A DNA stretch of 64,000 nucleotides from Virgibacillus phasianinus (lineage in GTDB: Bacteria > Bacillota > Bacilli > Bacillales > Amphibacillaceae). The notes below the pieces were generated by a model that was not told where the DNA came from, searched no databases, and saw only the letters and a list, made by a program, of their open reading frames with translations. This document shows positions 1-8,114 of this stretch, one piece after another. Both the position numbers and the translations under genes were made by a program. The stretch spans positions 1,302,001 to 1,366,000 of the forward strand of contig NZ_CP022315.1 in assembly GCF_002216775.1 (NCBI RefSeq), read 5' to 3'. Each line of letters begins with the position of its first letter. The first letter of the stretch is position 1.

Positions 1-726
1 CAGGCTGAAATTAAGAATGAAAAAATTGAATTTAACGATGTCCGTAAAAAAGGGTTAATGGGCAACGTGGATAAAAAGCGAACGATTCTGACTGCATTAA
101 AGCGGAATGCCCGTGAAGGAGTTCCGGGAATCACGCCGATTTATAACGATGACCTCCGATTTAAGACGTGGAATGATGTGACAAAGCCGGAATCGAAAGC
201 AGTTGTGCTTGCGATGATGGATACAAGTGGATCAATGGGTACTTTTGAAAAGTATATCGCCAGAAGCTTCTTTTTCTGGATGACAAGATTTTTGCGAACG
301 AAATATGAAACAGTTGAAATCGAATTTATTGCCCATCATACAGAAGCTAAAGTTGTGACAGAGGAAGCGTTTTTCTCAAAAGGAGAAAGTGGTGGAACAA
401 TCTGTTCATCAGCTTATTTAAAGGCACTGGATCTTATTGATGAAAAATACCAGCCGTCACGGTTTAATATTTATCCGTTTCATCTATCAGATGGTGATAA
501 CATTGCCTCCGATAACGCAAGATGCAGGAAACTTGTAGAAGAGATGATGGACGTTTCAAATATGTTTGGGTATGGGGAAATCAATGAAAGAAGCCGGAAT
601 ACAACATTAATGAATGCATTTAGAGCGATTGATAATCCGAAATTCCGCCAATTTATCTTAAAGGATAAACGTGATGTATATCATGCAATGAAAAGTTTTT
701 TCAGAAAAGAAGAGGCCCTCGTTTAA
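1..726 (+). CDS. yhbH: YhbH/UPF0229 sporulation-stress protein (5' end outside window)
   Basis: The 3' part of a gene that enters from the left. The frame is open from base 1 and the codons before the first visible ATG (58) continue the same protein, so the true start is outside. The product belongs to the YhbH/DUF444 family, soluble proteins with a von Willebrand A-like domain; the MIDAS-type motif DTSGSMG sits at bases 220-240. In Bacillus, yhbH follows the kinase gene prkA and is linked to sporulation and stress; prkA would be expected just upstream. SpoVR, a usual companion in genomes carrying this set, lies 1.2 kb downstream on the same strand. A strong hairpin follows the stop. Confidence 0.9.
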   Translation, partial: QAEIKNEKIEFNDVRKKGLMGNVDKKRTILTALKRNAREGVPGITPIYNDDLRFKTWNDVTKPESKAVVLAMMDTSGSMGTFEKYIARSFFFWMTRFLRTKYETVEIEFIAHHTEAKVVTEEAFFSKGESGGTICSSAYLKALDLIDEKYQPSRFNIYPFHLSDGDNIASDNARCRKLVEEMMDVSNMFGYGEINERSRNTTLMNAFRAIDNPKFRQFILKDKRDVYHAMKSFFRKEEALV

Positions 727-730
727 TAAC

Positions 731-770
731 ATATCCCAAGTGGGCGGCCCCTGCTTGGGATATTATATAT
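731..770 (+). terminator. Rho-independent terminator of yhbH
   Basis: A perfect 10-bp stem (ATATCCCAAG at 731-740 pairing with CTTGGGATAT at 754-763) starts five bases after the yhbH stop and is followed by an AT-rich stretch. It also lies just past the end of the convergent small gene at 770-1117. Confidence 0.75.
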
Positions 771-1117
771 TATTCACAAAGTTCAATTGAATAATGGCCG
801 CGGTCATTTTTTAAATTGAAACGTGACCCATCAAATTGATAATTCGTGCTATCCTCAAGTGGTATTTCATATGTTGGTGAGGGAAGCGGCTCATGTTCAT
901 GGTCATCATTCTCTATTACTCCTGTGCCATTTAATTGCAATATGTGTTTTGCTACATAATCATCGATTGTTGCATCCTGTTCCGCGTAGGAGACATTGTC
1001 TAAATTCATCAACGTTTCATCATTGTCCTCAATTTCATGTTTGAAAATCTTTATCCTTTTTCCTGTCCACTTTTGCAGCATTTCATTGAAATCCTCAATG
1101 GATAATTCCTGATTCAT
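770..1117 (-). CDS. Small acidic hypothetical protein (115 aa)
   Basis: I do not recognise this family. The frame stays open upstream to 1237, but the ATG at 1117 has a good ribosome site (AGAGGTGATT about 7 bases upstream), so that start is chosen. The 115-residue product is soluble and rich in Asp, Glu and Asn, with no signal peptide, membrane segment or cysteine pair. The N-terminal part (to about residue 50) is predicted helical and the C-terminal part is poor in complexity. It is convergent with yhbH and divergent from the zinc-ribbon gene at 1338. Confidence is for it being a real gene; no function is proposed. Confidence 0.65.
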   Translation of the reverse strand: MNQELSIEDFNEMLQKWTGKRIKIFKHEIEDNDETLMNLDNVSYAEQDATIDDYVAKHILQLNGTGVIENDDHEHEPLPSPTYEIPLEDSTNYQFDGSRFNLKNDRGHYSIELCE

Positions 1118-1337
1118 GATAATCACCTCTTGTTTAGACTTTCCAAGCTTTATTAAATAATACAGACGGAAACAAAGTAATAATTGACTATTTTGCAAAT
1201 TAATGTAGAATATGGATAACTCCACTGCAAACCCCACGGTATTTCTCTATAAAAGCACTTACACGCCTCCACCTTCTAAGTCTCAGATAATCTCATGCAT
1301 CTATTATCCAATTAAATGGTAAAGGAGAGAACCCCCC

Positions 1338-1760
1338 TTGGCATCTACTTATTCTGCGATGCAATGCCCCAATTGTGGTCGATCCGCAATCGAAGACTAT
1401 TACTACAAAATAGGTGAGCAATTCATTTGCTGCCATCGTTGCGATTATAATTACTCCAAAGTTATCGAACATGAAACAAGTCAGTATAAAGAGGACGCAT
1501 TCGGTGGTTACGGTATATTTATGGTAGTCAAAAAGAAAGGCAGCCGAGAAATAATCGTGTTAGACGGCGAACTTACCAATAATCAGTTGGAAAAATTCAC
1601 AAAGATTTTTTCGGAAAGTGAGGTAGACCAAAAGAGTAGCTATTTAGTTCATTTTAGTAATGGGCAATTCACTATTTTGCTCGGAACGTCTCCCAAAAAC
1701 TATTTTCTATCGTTTGAGGATTCTCTGGAAAAAGAAATTGGCGAAACAATCTGTTTCTAA
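1338..1760 (+). CDS. Small zinc-ribbon hypothetical protein (140 aa)
   Basis: The start is a TTG eight bases after AAAGGAGAG, which decides it; there is no better ATG. The N-terminus carries two cysteine knuckles, CPNC at residues 10-13 and CHRC at 32-35, spaced as in a zinc ribbon, so zinc binding is likely. The remaining ~100 residues are soluble, mixed alpha/beta and unrecognised. It stands alone between the divergent gene at 770-1117 and spoVR on the same strand. A nucleic-acid or protein-binding role would be typical of such ribbons but is only a guess. Confidence 0.65.
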   Translation: MASTYSAMQCPNCGRSAIEDYYYKIGEQFICCHRCDYNYSKVIEHETSQYKEDAFGGYGIFMVVKKKGSREIIVLDGELTNNQLEKFTKIFSESEVDQKSSYLVHFSNGQFTILLGTSPKNYFLSFEDSLEKEIGETICF

Positions 1761-1774
1761 AAATCCAAATAGGA

Positions 1775-1843
1775 TTATAAGACCTGCAGTATTGCTAGCA
1801 AAAAATACAGATGGACAGCCTTAATATCAAATACATCGTTCAT
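1775..1843 (-). CDS. Possible 22-aa hydrophobic peptide
   Basis: Between the zinc-ribbon gene and spoVR, the minus strand has an ATG six to seven bases after AGGAGGG and a 22-codon frame. The product begins MNDVFDIK and ends in a hydrophobic stretch (FLLAILQVL). The ribosome site is strong but the peptide is short and unrecognised, so this may be chance. Confidence 0.22.
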   Translation of the reverse strand: MNDVFDIKAVHLYFLLAILQVL

Positions 1844-1894
1844 TATTTCCCTCCTGATTCATAAACTATAAAAAGTACATTTGGAGGGATCATA

Positions 1895-3307
1895 TTGACA
1901 GAAATGAAGGCGCTCCAACGCTCAATTGACGAAATTACGGAAATTGCATCCGGATTTGGACTTGATTTTTATCCAATGCGGTATGAAATTTGTCCTGCCG
2001 ATATTATTTATACATTTGGTGCATATGGTATGCCGACAAGATTTACCCATTGGAGTTTTGGTAAACAGTTTCACAAAATGAAGCTGCAGTATGACCTTGG
2101 CCTGAGTCAAATTTATGAGCTAGTTATTAACTCAAATCCGTGCTACGCATTTTTACTTGATACAAACAGCTTAATTCAGAATAAACTTATTGTTGCCCAT
2201 GTGCTCGCCCATTGTGACTTTTTTAAGAATAATGTTCGTTTCTCCAACACAAGGAGAGACATGGTCGAGAGTATGACTGCAACAGCAGAACGAATTGCTG
2301 ATTATGAAATGACTTATGGAAAAGATGAGGTGGAGCAGTTCTTGGATGCCATTCTATCAATTCAGGAACATATTGACCCATCGATTGTAAGACCAAAGCT
2401 AAATGTTAATGATGTAGAAGCGGATGAAAAGAGAGAACAAACACGGCCAACAACTGCTTACGATGATTTATGGAGTCTTGATCAGGATAAGTCTGATAAT
2501 AAACCAGTAATTGATAATAAAAAGAAAAAGTTCCCACTTAATCCGGAAAAGGATATATTATTATTTATTGAAGAGAACAGCCGGGAACTGGAGAACTGGC
2601 AGCGCGATATTCTAACCATGATGCGCGAGGAAATGCTGTATTTCTGGCCGCAGCTTGAAACGAAAATCATGAACGAGGGCTGGGCATCATACTGGCATCA
2701 ACGGATTTTACGAGAAATGGATTTAACATCGGATGAAGCAGTGGAGTTTGCTTCATTGAATGCGAATGTTGTGCAGCCATCTAAACAGCAAATTAATCCC
2801 TATTATCTTGGAATCAAGATCTATGAAGATATTGAGGAGCGTTACAATCATCCAACGAAAGAAATGCTGGAATTGGGTATTGAACCAAACTCAGGCAGAG
2901 AGAAAATATTCGAAGTACGGGAAGTTGAATCAGATATTTCGTTCATCCGGAATTATTTAACGAAGGAACTTGTACAAAGGGAAGATATGTACCTATTTGA
3001 AAAACAGGGCCGTGATTACAAAATTACCGAGAAGGATTACGAGCAGGTAAGGGACCAGCTGATCCACATGCGGGTTAATGGAGGATTTCCATATATAAGT
3101 GTCGATAATGGAGATTATATGCGAAATGGCGAGCTTTATCTGATGCATGGCTATGAAGGAACAGAACTGAATCTGCCTTATTTGGAACATGTACTCCCGT
3201 ATATCTATCAATTATGGGGCCGAACCGTCCACATGGAAACATATGTAGAGGAAAAGAAGGTTAAATATTCGTTCGATGGGAAGAGAGTGCAGCGTCATTA
3301 TTTGTAG
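1895..3307 (+). CDS. spoVR: SpoVR family protein
   Basis: Full-length SpoVR (470 residues, the usual size). In Bacillus SpoVR affects spore cortex formation; the biochemical activity is unknown. The start is a TTG (1895) placed six bases after TTGGAGGG, and the N-terminus ([14 protein letters not shown]) aligns with the family. Family-typical segments are visible, including [20 protein letters not shown] near the start and [16 protein letters not shown] in the middle. A Lys-rich low-complexity linker lies near residues 195-215. The functional link to YhbH just upstream is supported by co-occurrence of the two families in many bacteria, though two small genes separate them here. Confidence 0.95.
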   Translation: MTEMKALQRSIDEITEIASGFGLDFYPMRYEICPADIIYTFGAYGMPTRFTHWSFGKQFHKMKLQYDLGLSQIYELVINSNPCYAFLLDTNSLIQNKLIVAHVLAHCDFFKNNVRFSNTRRDMVESMTATAERIADYEMTYGKDEVEQFLDAILSIQEHIDPSIVRPKLNVNDVEADEKREQTRPTTAYDDLWSLDQDKSDNKPVIDNKKKKFPLNPEKDILLFIEENSRELENWQRDILTMMREEMLYFWPQLETKIMNEGWASYWHQRILREMDLTSDEAVEFASLNANVVQPSKQQINPYYLGIKIYEDIEERYNHPTKEMLELGIEPNSGREKIFEVREVESDISFIRNYLTKELVQREDMYLFEKQGRDYKITEKDYEQVRDQLIHMRVNGGFPYISVDNGDYMRNGELYLMHGYEGTELNLPYLEHVLPYIYQLWGRTVHMETYVEEKKVKYSFDGKRVQRHYL

Positions 3308-3312
3308 AGGAA

Positions 3313-3352
3313 ACGCTTGGCTGGTTAGGTTAATCAGTCAAGTGTTTTTAAA
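3313..3352 (+). terminator. Terminator of spoVR
   Basis: Stem CTTGGCTG (3316-3323) with CAGTCAAG (3335-3342), one G-U pair, followed by TGTTTTTAAATTTTT. Located within 15 bases of the spoVR stop. Confidence 0.75.
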
Positions 3353-3425
3353 TTTTTAGAGTACGGTACAAAAAAACTGGATGATTAGCTATAATCACCC
3401 AGTCATGTTCACTTTTACCCAATTA

Positions 3426-3995
3426 TTAAACTTCAACCAAAGCATTTGTTTTATCGTAGAATTCAATAAAGTTTTTCACAACCAAATCTAAAAATTCAAT
3501 GGTGCCTTTATCAGTTAGTTCACCAGCCTCATTCATTTTCTCATGAATGGAACCAATATATACTTCGTTACCCGGCAACAGGGTAGGCGATAATGCAGGG
3601 TTTGATAAAATTTCTCTTAAGTGTAATTGAGCACGAACACTTCCCAATACCCCCATTGATGAGCCTACGATAAAAGCAGGTTTGTCTTTTAAAACGAAGT
3701 CGCCGCCACGTGAAAACCAGTCAATTGCATTTTTCATCGCACCAGGAATGGAGAAGTTATATTCAGGTGTTGCAAATAAAACAGCATCGGAATCTTTGAC
3801 ATCAGCTTTAAATTTCCTGACATTTTCCGGAGCATCATTTTCGATATCAATTGAAAAGTTTTCAAGGTCATTAATAAAGACAGGGGTAATGTCTAATTGA
3901 TCTGCGTAACGGTTTTTCATATATTCTACTAGCTTTAAGTTGTAAGATGTAGAGCTTGTACTACCAATAACTGCTTTAATTCTAATTGTCATCAT
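3426..3995 (-). CDS. NADPH-dependent FMN reductase (flavodoxin-like)
   Basis: 189 residues with the flavodoxin-like fold of NADPH-dependent FMN reductases/azoreductase-type quinone reductases. The FMN phosphate loop GSTSSTSYN is at residues 11-19, and the family signature TPEYNFSIPGAMKNAIDW is in the middle. It would transfer electrons from NAD(P)H to flavin, quinones or azo compounds in the cytoplasm. Start is ATG-ATG after AAAGGGGAA. It lies 36 bp downstream of the pirin gene on the same strand, so both probably form one unit transcribed away from the HxlR regulator; such pairs often respond to electrophiles and quinones. Confidence 0.88.
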   Translation of the reverse strand: MMTIRIKAVIGSTSSTSYNLKLVEYMKNRYADQLDITPVFINDLENFSIDIENDAPENVRKFKADVKDSDAVLFATPEYNFSIPGAMKNAIDWFSRGGDFVLKDKPAFIVGSSMGVLGSVRAQLHLREILSNPALSPTLLPGNEVYIGSIHEKMNEAGELTDKGTIEFLDLVVKNFIEFYDKTNALVEV

Positions 3996-4031
3996 GTATT
4001 TCCCCTTTTATTGTATATGATTTATATAGTA

Positions 4032-4898
4032 TTAAACGGCCGGTGGGCCAAATTTGCCTGCTTGAAAATCACGAAAGGCCTGTTGTATTTCTTCCATTGT
4101 GTTCATAACAAATGGACCGTGGGCTGCAACCTTCTCATTAATGGGCACACCAGAATATATCAGCACTTTTGAACGTTCATTTGCTTTAATAGGTAATTCA
4201 CTTTCTAAAGAGCCGTTTTCATTAAAGGTGAGATGAGCTGCACCCGTTTTTTTTATTGCTGTTTTACTTTTACCAAATTCTAGCTCTCCAGACAGAACGT
4301 ATAAAAACGCATTATGGTTTTCAGGAATGCGATGCGTATAAGTTCCCCCTTTACCAATACTAATTTCTGACATAGTGATTGGAACCATACTTTCAAGAGG
4401 ACCTATTACATCTGCAATAGTACCTGCGTATACCTTTACTGCTCCACCTTCAAATGGAACTGTGGGAACATCTTCTAAACGGATATCCTGGTAGGATGTA
4501 TCTGAATTCTTTAGTGACTTTGGCAGATTCAGCCACAATTGCAGCGTGTGAATTAAATCATCATCGACTGCTTCTTCCGCATGCCGAGCCGCCCAACCAG
4601 CATTCATATATTGAACGTCACCAGCATCTAAAATAGAATGTCCACCAGCATTATCAATGTGCTCCAATCTCCCATCAATCACATAGGTGATTGTTTGAAA
4701 ACCACGATGAGGATGGTCGGAAAAAGTGCCACGCTTAAACCAATCATCAGCCATTAAAACAAAAGGATCCCACTCTTGCAGTCGTTCGGGATTTAATACA
4801 AATCCCTGCTGGACGTGGGGGTACCCGTTTTTGTTATAGCTCACATACCAATGGTCTTTTATATCTCTTTGGAACCTCGAAGCTTGTTTGGCCATCAT
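4032..4898 (-). CDS. Pirin family protein (quercetinase-like cupin)
   Basis: 288 residues, the normal pirin length. The first cupin barrel has the pirin metal-site motif DHPHRGFQT (His62, His64) and the second half GWAARHAEE (His106, Glu108), so iron or another metal should be bound. Family members act as quercetin 2,3-dioxygenases or as redox-linked modulators; the substrate here is unknown. It is divergent from an HxlR-type regulator and upstream of an FMN reductase, which suggests induction by reactive aromatics or quinones. Two adjacent ATG codons form the start. Confidence 0.9.
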   Translation of the reverse strand: MMAKQASRFQRDIKDHWYVSYNKNGYPHVQQGFVLNPERLQEWDPFVLMADDWFKRGTFSDHPHRGFQTITYVIDGRLEHIDNAGGHSILDAGDVQYMNAGWAARHAEEAVDDDLIHTLQLWLNLPKSLKNSDTSYQDIRLEDVPTVPFEGGAVKVYAGTIADVIGPLESMVPITMSEISIGKGGTYTHRIPENHNAFLYVLSGELEFGKSKTAIKKTGAAHLTFNENGSLESELPIKANERSKVLIYSGVPINEKVAAHGPFVMNTMEEIQQAFRDFQAGKFGPPAV

Positions 4899-4950
4899 AT
4901 TTCCCAGCTTTCCATAAATACTTTCTATTCAAAAGTTGAATCTTTACAGA

Positions 4951-5010
4951 TGTAATTATAATATGTACAATGATTTTTGTTAAGTAGGTACAATTATGTG
5001 CTATAGTATA
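4951..5010. promoter_or_regulatory. Divergent pirin/HxlR promoter region
   Basis: For the pirin gene a good minus-strand promoter can be read: -35 TTAACA (plus 4978-4983) and -10 TATAAT (plus 4955-4960), 17 bp apart. The heptamer GTACAAT occurs twice in direct orientation at 4965-4971 and 4988-4994, 23 bp apart, flanking the -35. A likely plus-strand -10 (TATAGT, 5002-5007) lies beyond. The repeats are candidate binding sites for the adjacent HxlR-type regulator; this is inference. Confidence 0.5.
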
Positions 5011-5040
5011 AAAAAAGGTACCGTGAAGGAGTCGTATGTC

Positions 5041-5418
5041 ATGAATCTTGATAAGAAGAAACAAAAAAAGCCTGATCAATGTAAAGTGGTAGTTGCACTG
5101 GACAGCATCGTGGGGAAATGGAAGCCACTTATAATTCAGCATTTACTAATTGATGGCACTCTTCGATTTAATGAACTAAGGCGACGAATTCCAGATATTA
5201 CCCAAAGAATGCTTACCCTTCATTTAAGGGAGTTAGAGGAACAAGACCTTGTCGAACGTGTCGTATATCCACAGGTTCCGCCGAAAGTGGAATACTCTAT
5301 GACTGAATACGGAAAAACCCTGGAACCGGTTATGGATGTTATGCACGAATGGGGAGCTGCCCATGTGGAACATATGAAAGAGATAGATGAACAAAACAAA
5401 AAGCTGTCCCAGAATTGA
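5041..5418 (+). CDS. HxlR family transcriptional regulator
   Basis: 125 residues with the HxlR-type winged helix: KCKVVVALD-like N-terminus containing Cys, then GKWKPLIIQHLL, RFNELRRRIPDITQRMLTLHL as recognition region, and VEYSMTEYGKTLEPV as wing and dimer helix. The frame is open from 4996 but ATG 5041 has GAAGGAG nine bases upstream and fits the family length. An early Cys (CKVVVAL, about residue 14) is at the position used by redox-sensing members such as YodB. It is divergent from pirin/FMN reductase, its probable targets. Confidence 0.88.
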   Translation: MNLDKKKQKKPDQCKVVVALDSIVGKWKPLIIQHLLIDGTLRFNELRRRIPDITQRMLTLHLRELEEQDLVERVVYPQVPPKVEYSMTEYGKTLEPVMDVMHEWGAAHVEHMKEIDEQNKKLSQN

Positions 5419-5440
5419 ATTGTTAATTTCTGGGGCAGCC
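5403..5440 (+). terminator. Hairpin at the 3' end of the HxlR gene
   Basis: GCTGTCCCAGAA (5403-5414) pairs with TTCTGGGGCAGC (5428-5439), with one G-U pair. It overlaps the stop codon and has only a weak T-rich tail. Confidence 0.5.
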
Positions 5441-5549
5441 TGTTGTCTCCCGACTTGGCTTGATTCTCGCCCGGGTTGTTTTTATCAGACAGGTTTTCAT
5501 CAACATCACCGCGCTGCCTCGTATTGCACGGATGCCCTGCCCCTTCTTT

Positions 5550-5705
5550 CTAACGGTTTCGCTTATTTCTTTTGTTGTCCAAGTTAAGAAATTCACTTTC
5601 TTTCATTTCTTTTGCAAATTCTGTATCAGCGGCTTGTTTATTATGCTTGTTCCTGTTGTTCTGTCTATTCTTATCTTTGTTGCGATTCTTATTTTCCTCT
5701 GACAT
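5550..5705 (-). CDS. Small Asn/Lys/Arg-rich protein, possibly spore-associated (51 aa)
   Basis: ATG at 5705 is preceded by AGGAGGATTAAAC. The 51-residue product starts MSEENKNRNKDKNRQNN and is extremely hydrophilic, dominated by Asn, Lys and Arg. It contains TEFAKEM, which resembles the TEFASE sequence of gamma-type small acid-soluble spore proteins, the site cut by the germination protease. That similarity and the composition suggest a small spore protein, but the typical gamma repeats are absent, so this is inference only. Another protein of this style lies at 54500-54652. The other 300 bases of this intergenic region show nothing else. Confidence 0.5.
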   Translation of the reverse strand: MSEENKNRNKDKNRQNNRNKHNKQAADTEFAKEMKESEFLNLDNKRNKRNR

Positions 5706-5878
5706 TGTTTAATCCTCCTACTAGTTATTTATAAATTATTTTGTTCTAATTTCGTGATAAAATGTATCGAAAATTAAGGCCCAATTGTGTTACATGTGAA
5801 TGTAGCTGAAATCCCTCTGCGGTTCTGGTATAATCCAAAGAATAATGAACTGCTAAAGAAGACAGGGGAAGATGACGA

Positions 5879-6226
5879 ATGGGAATGAATGTACTCCAGG
5901 CAGCTAATCTTGGCCTACGGTTTTTAATCGAAATATGTGCCCTTGTTATTATTGGATATTGGGGCTTTCAAACAGGACAAAACTGGGCAGGTAAAGGACT
6001 ACTCGGAATTATACTTCCTTTATTTGTTGCATTTGTCTGGGGGATGATGCTATCACCGAAGGCTAAGATTCATCTTCTGAAACCTTTTCACCTTCTGCTT
6101 GAAATTATTATTTTAGGAGCTCCAATACTATTGCTGCTTTCACTTGAAAATGTTGATGCAACAGTAATATACGGGTCCTTGAACATTGTAAATATGATTT
6201 TACTTTTCGCTTGGAAGGCAGAGTAA
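5879..6226 (+). CDS. yrdB: YrdB/DUF2568 membrane protein
   Basis: 115 residues with four hydrophobic segments, matching the YrdB family of small integral membrane proteins. The segment GYWGFQTGQNW-GKGLLGI followed by VAFVWGMMLSPKA is typical. Function is unknown. The start ATG (5879) follows AGGGGAAG by eight bases; an in-frame ATG at 5885 is an alternative. It stands alone between the small gene at 5550 and ypjP. Confidence 0.8.
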   Translation: MGMNVLQAANLGLRFLIEICALVIIGYWGFQTGQNWAGKGLLGIILPLFVAFVWGMMLSPKAKIHLLKPFHLLLEIIILGAPILLLLSLENVDATVIYGSLNIVNMILLFAWKAE

Positions 6227-6352
6227 TGCTTGTAGATAGGGCTTTTTATTTATTTCATAAATTTGACAATTTGGTTAAATGTTATTCCTTGTATAGACAA
6301 TTAGTCTTTTAATGATAAAATTAGGATAAGTTTATTTTAGGGAGATATTCAT

Positions 6353-6943
6353 ATGAAACTATGGATTAGAAAAATATCAGTTATCCTAATTACATTTATG
6401 ACACTTGGGGTCTATATTCCTCCTACATATTTGAATGTCAATGCTGAGGAGAGCAGTGAGACCGTTTCTTCAGAGGTTGATGTTATTACCCCTGTGGCCG
6501 AAATAAACAAGGAAGAAGATTCCTCAGAAGCTGAGGCTGATGACGGGGACATTATAAGTTTACTAACAGAACAGGCGAAACAACAAACACTTACGAAACT
6601 TGGACCAAAAATTTTCAATCAAGTGGAGGATGACTTTACAAATACGATTCTCCCTAATATGGAAACAGTTCTTAATCAAATCTTGGAAGAGGCAGGAGAA
6701 AAAACCTCGTATCTTGCAATAACGGAAATGCCCGCTAATGGGTACGGCGAAAAGATTTTTAATATATATGATTATCAAACCAAGAAAGATATTGCCAGAT
6801 TTGACGTAAGACGTGATAAACGGCCGCTTGAAGGTTATTGGTTTAATTTCCATTATCATGTTAGCTCTGATGATTTTGAAGAACATCATAATATCGGAGA
6901 CGTTTATTGGGATAAAAATATTCCACCAAAATGGATGGCATAA
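6353..6943 (+). CDS. ypjP: YpjP family secreted or anchored protein
   Basis: 196 residues. It has an N-terminal signal-like segment (KISVILITFMTLGVYIPP), an acidic low-complexity stretch at about residues 30-65, and a C-terminal domain ending GDVYWDKNIPPKWM, the hallmark of YpjP-like proteins of Bacillaceae. The function is unknown. Start ATG follows AGGGAGATA. The gene is monocistronic, with its own upstream region and a terminator. Confidence 0.85.
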   Translation: MKLWIRKISVILITFMTLGVYIPPTYLNVNAEESSETVSSEVDVITPVAEINKEEDSSEAEADDGDIISLLTEQAKQQTLTKLGPKIFNQVEDDFTNTILPNMETVLNQILEEAGEKTSYLAITEMPANGYGEKIFNIYDYQTKKDIARFDVRRDKRPLEGYWFNFHYHVSSDDFEEHHNIGDVYWDKNIPPKWMA

Positions 6944-6956
6944 TAAATAAAAATTG

Positions 6957-6993
6957 AACCATCAATTGCACAGCATTTGGTGGTTTATTTTTT
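6957..6993 (+). terminator. Terminator of ypjP
   Basis: AACCATCAA (6957-6965) pairs with TTGGTGGTT (6977-6985) with one G-U pair, followed by TATTTTTTAT. Confidence 0.7.
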
Positions 6994-7033
6994 ATGGAAG
7001 TGCGATGATGAAATTTAATGGTAAGAAGTTTAC

Positions 7034-7066
7034 TAAAAAAGGTGCCAGCATACGAAGCTGACACCT
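7034..7066 (-). terminator. Terminator of the SGNH hydrolase gene
   Basis: GGTGCCAGC (plus 7041-7049) pairs with GCTGACACC (7057-7065). Read on the minus strand the hairpin is followed by CTTTTTTAG, just downstream of the hydrolase stop at 7076. Confidence 0.75.
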
Positions 7067-7075
7067 TTAATTTAG

Positions 7076-7825
7076 TTAATTTAGTCCCAATGCTTCCAAA
7101 CCTATTTCGGCAAGTTTTATCTGACCTTCAATAGTGGGATGGATATCACCCTCACGTACATACACAGACTGTTTTTGGCCGAATGCGGAATAAGCATCTG
7201 CTAGAAACACATTGCCATAGAAAATATCTGTATATGTTATTAAATCAGCAAATGTTTTATTAATTGAGGGTAGTATCTGTGTGGCGATAACATGTAAGGG
7301 GTCATCTACTTGAAATGGATTATAGACGTTGTAGACAACCACGGGTGCATCAGTAAGAGTTCGTGTTTCCTTAATAATTTCACCAATGTTCATAAACAAA
7401 TTACTCTTTTGTATTTCCATTTGGAGGGTTTGCATGAACAAGTATGGATTACCAGCACTCCCCGTTTGAGCAGCCTTTAATGCCTGTAGTAAGTCATTGT
7501 TTCCAATGGTTAAAACGATAAAATCGGCATGTCTAACAGCTTGACGGTACTTTTGATCAGTTTTCAGGGCGTTCAACATTTGTGTCGTTTTCCAGCCTGG
7601 TACACCTAGGTCACGAACCCGTAAGTCTGCATCATCACCAATCAGGAAAGGATAAGCGAGTTTCGATGGGGTGTCATTATTTTGACCAAGATTAAGACCG
7701 AATGGAATGGAGTCGCCAAGAGCAACAAGTGATTTTTTTGCCTGGTCACTTTTGGCAAAAGAAGTAGTGGACAACATCAGACCTAAAACTAGAAACAATG
7801 CAAACAACTGTATGGTTTTTTTCAA
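7076..7825 (-). CDS. Secreted SGNH/GDSL hydrolase
   Basis: About 249 residues. The SGNH blocks are all present: ALGDSIPFG (nucleophile Ser), a conserved Gly in VPGWKT, TIGNND (Asn) and DIHPTIEGQ (Asp-His). A signal peptide (KKTIQLFALFLVLGLML, cleavage near SFA-KS) indicates secretion, so it is probably an extracellular esterase or lipase. The frame can start at GTG 7834, but that codon abuts the GAGGGAG ribosome site; TTG at 7825, about ten bases after it, gives a cleaner signal peptide and is preferred. It is monocistronic with a strong terminator. Confidence 0.85.
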   Translation of the reverse strand: MKKTIQLFALFLVLGLMLSTTSFAKSDQAKKSLVALGDSIPFGLNLGQNNDTPSKLAYPFLIGDDADLRVRDLGVPGWKTTQMLNALKTDQKYRQAVRHADFIVLTIGNNDLLQALKAAQTGSAGNPYLFMQTLQMEIQKSNLFMNIGEIIKETRTLTDAPVVVYNVYNPFQVDDPLHVIATQILPSINKTFADLITYTDIFYGNVFLADAYSAFGQKQSVYVREGDIHPTIEGQIKLAEIGLEALGLN

Positions 7826-7834
7826 TCGAAACAC

Positions 7835-8114
7835 TCCCTCTTTTTTATCATCTCCTTCAAATTATACTTGATACTAGGTCGAAAGTCTGTCGAACTTTAG
7901 TATGGTTGAGAATTAATTTTATAATTGTTTTACTAGATCATTTAAAATGATAAAGGTTAAAATTTGCCTTTTTAAAAATGGCTAGATAGGATACCCGACT
8001 AATGAATTATTGTTTTAAAAGTGGATTATTAAAGTTATTTATTATGATTTAAGTATCCAGTTTGTATTGCTTTAAAAAGCAATACAAACCGTTCATTAGA
8101 TCAATATCCCATAA
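7835..8114. other. Intergenic region with a 13-bp hairpin
   Basis: No gene is seen in these 280 AT-rich bases. A perfect hairpin, GTTTGTATTGCTT (8060-8072) with AAGCAATACAAAC (8077-8089), lies 25 bases past the oxidase stop on the minus strand and probably ends the operon from 13.6 kb, although its T tract is weak. Confidence 0.5.
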
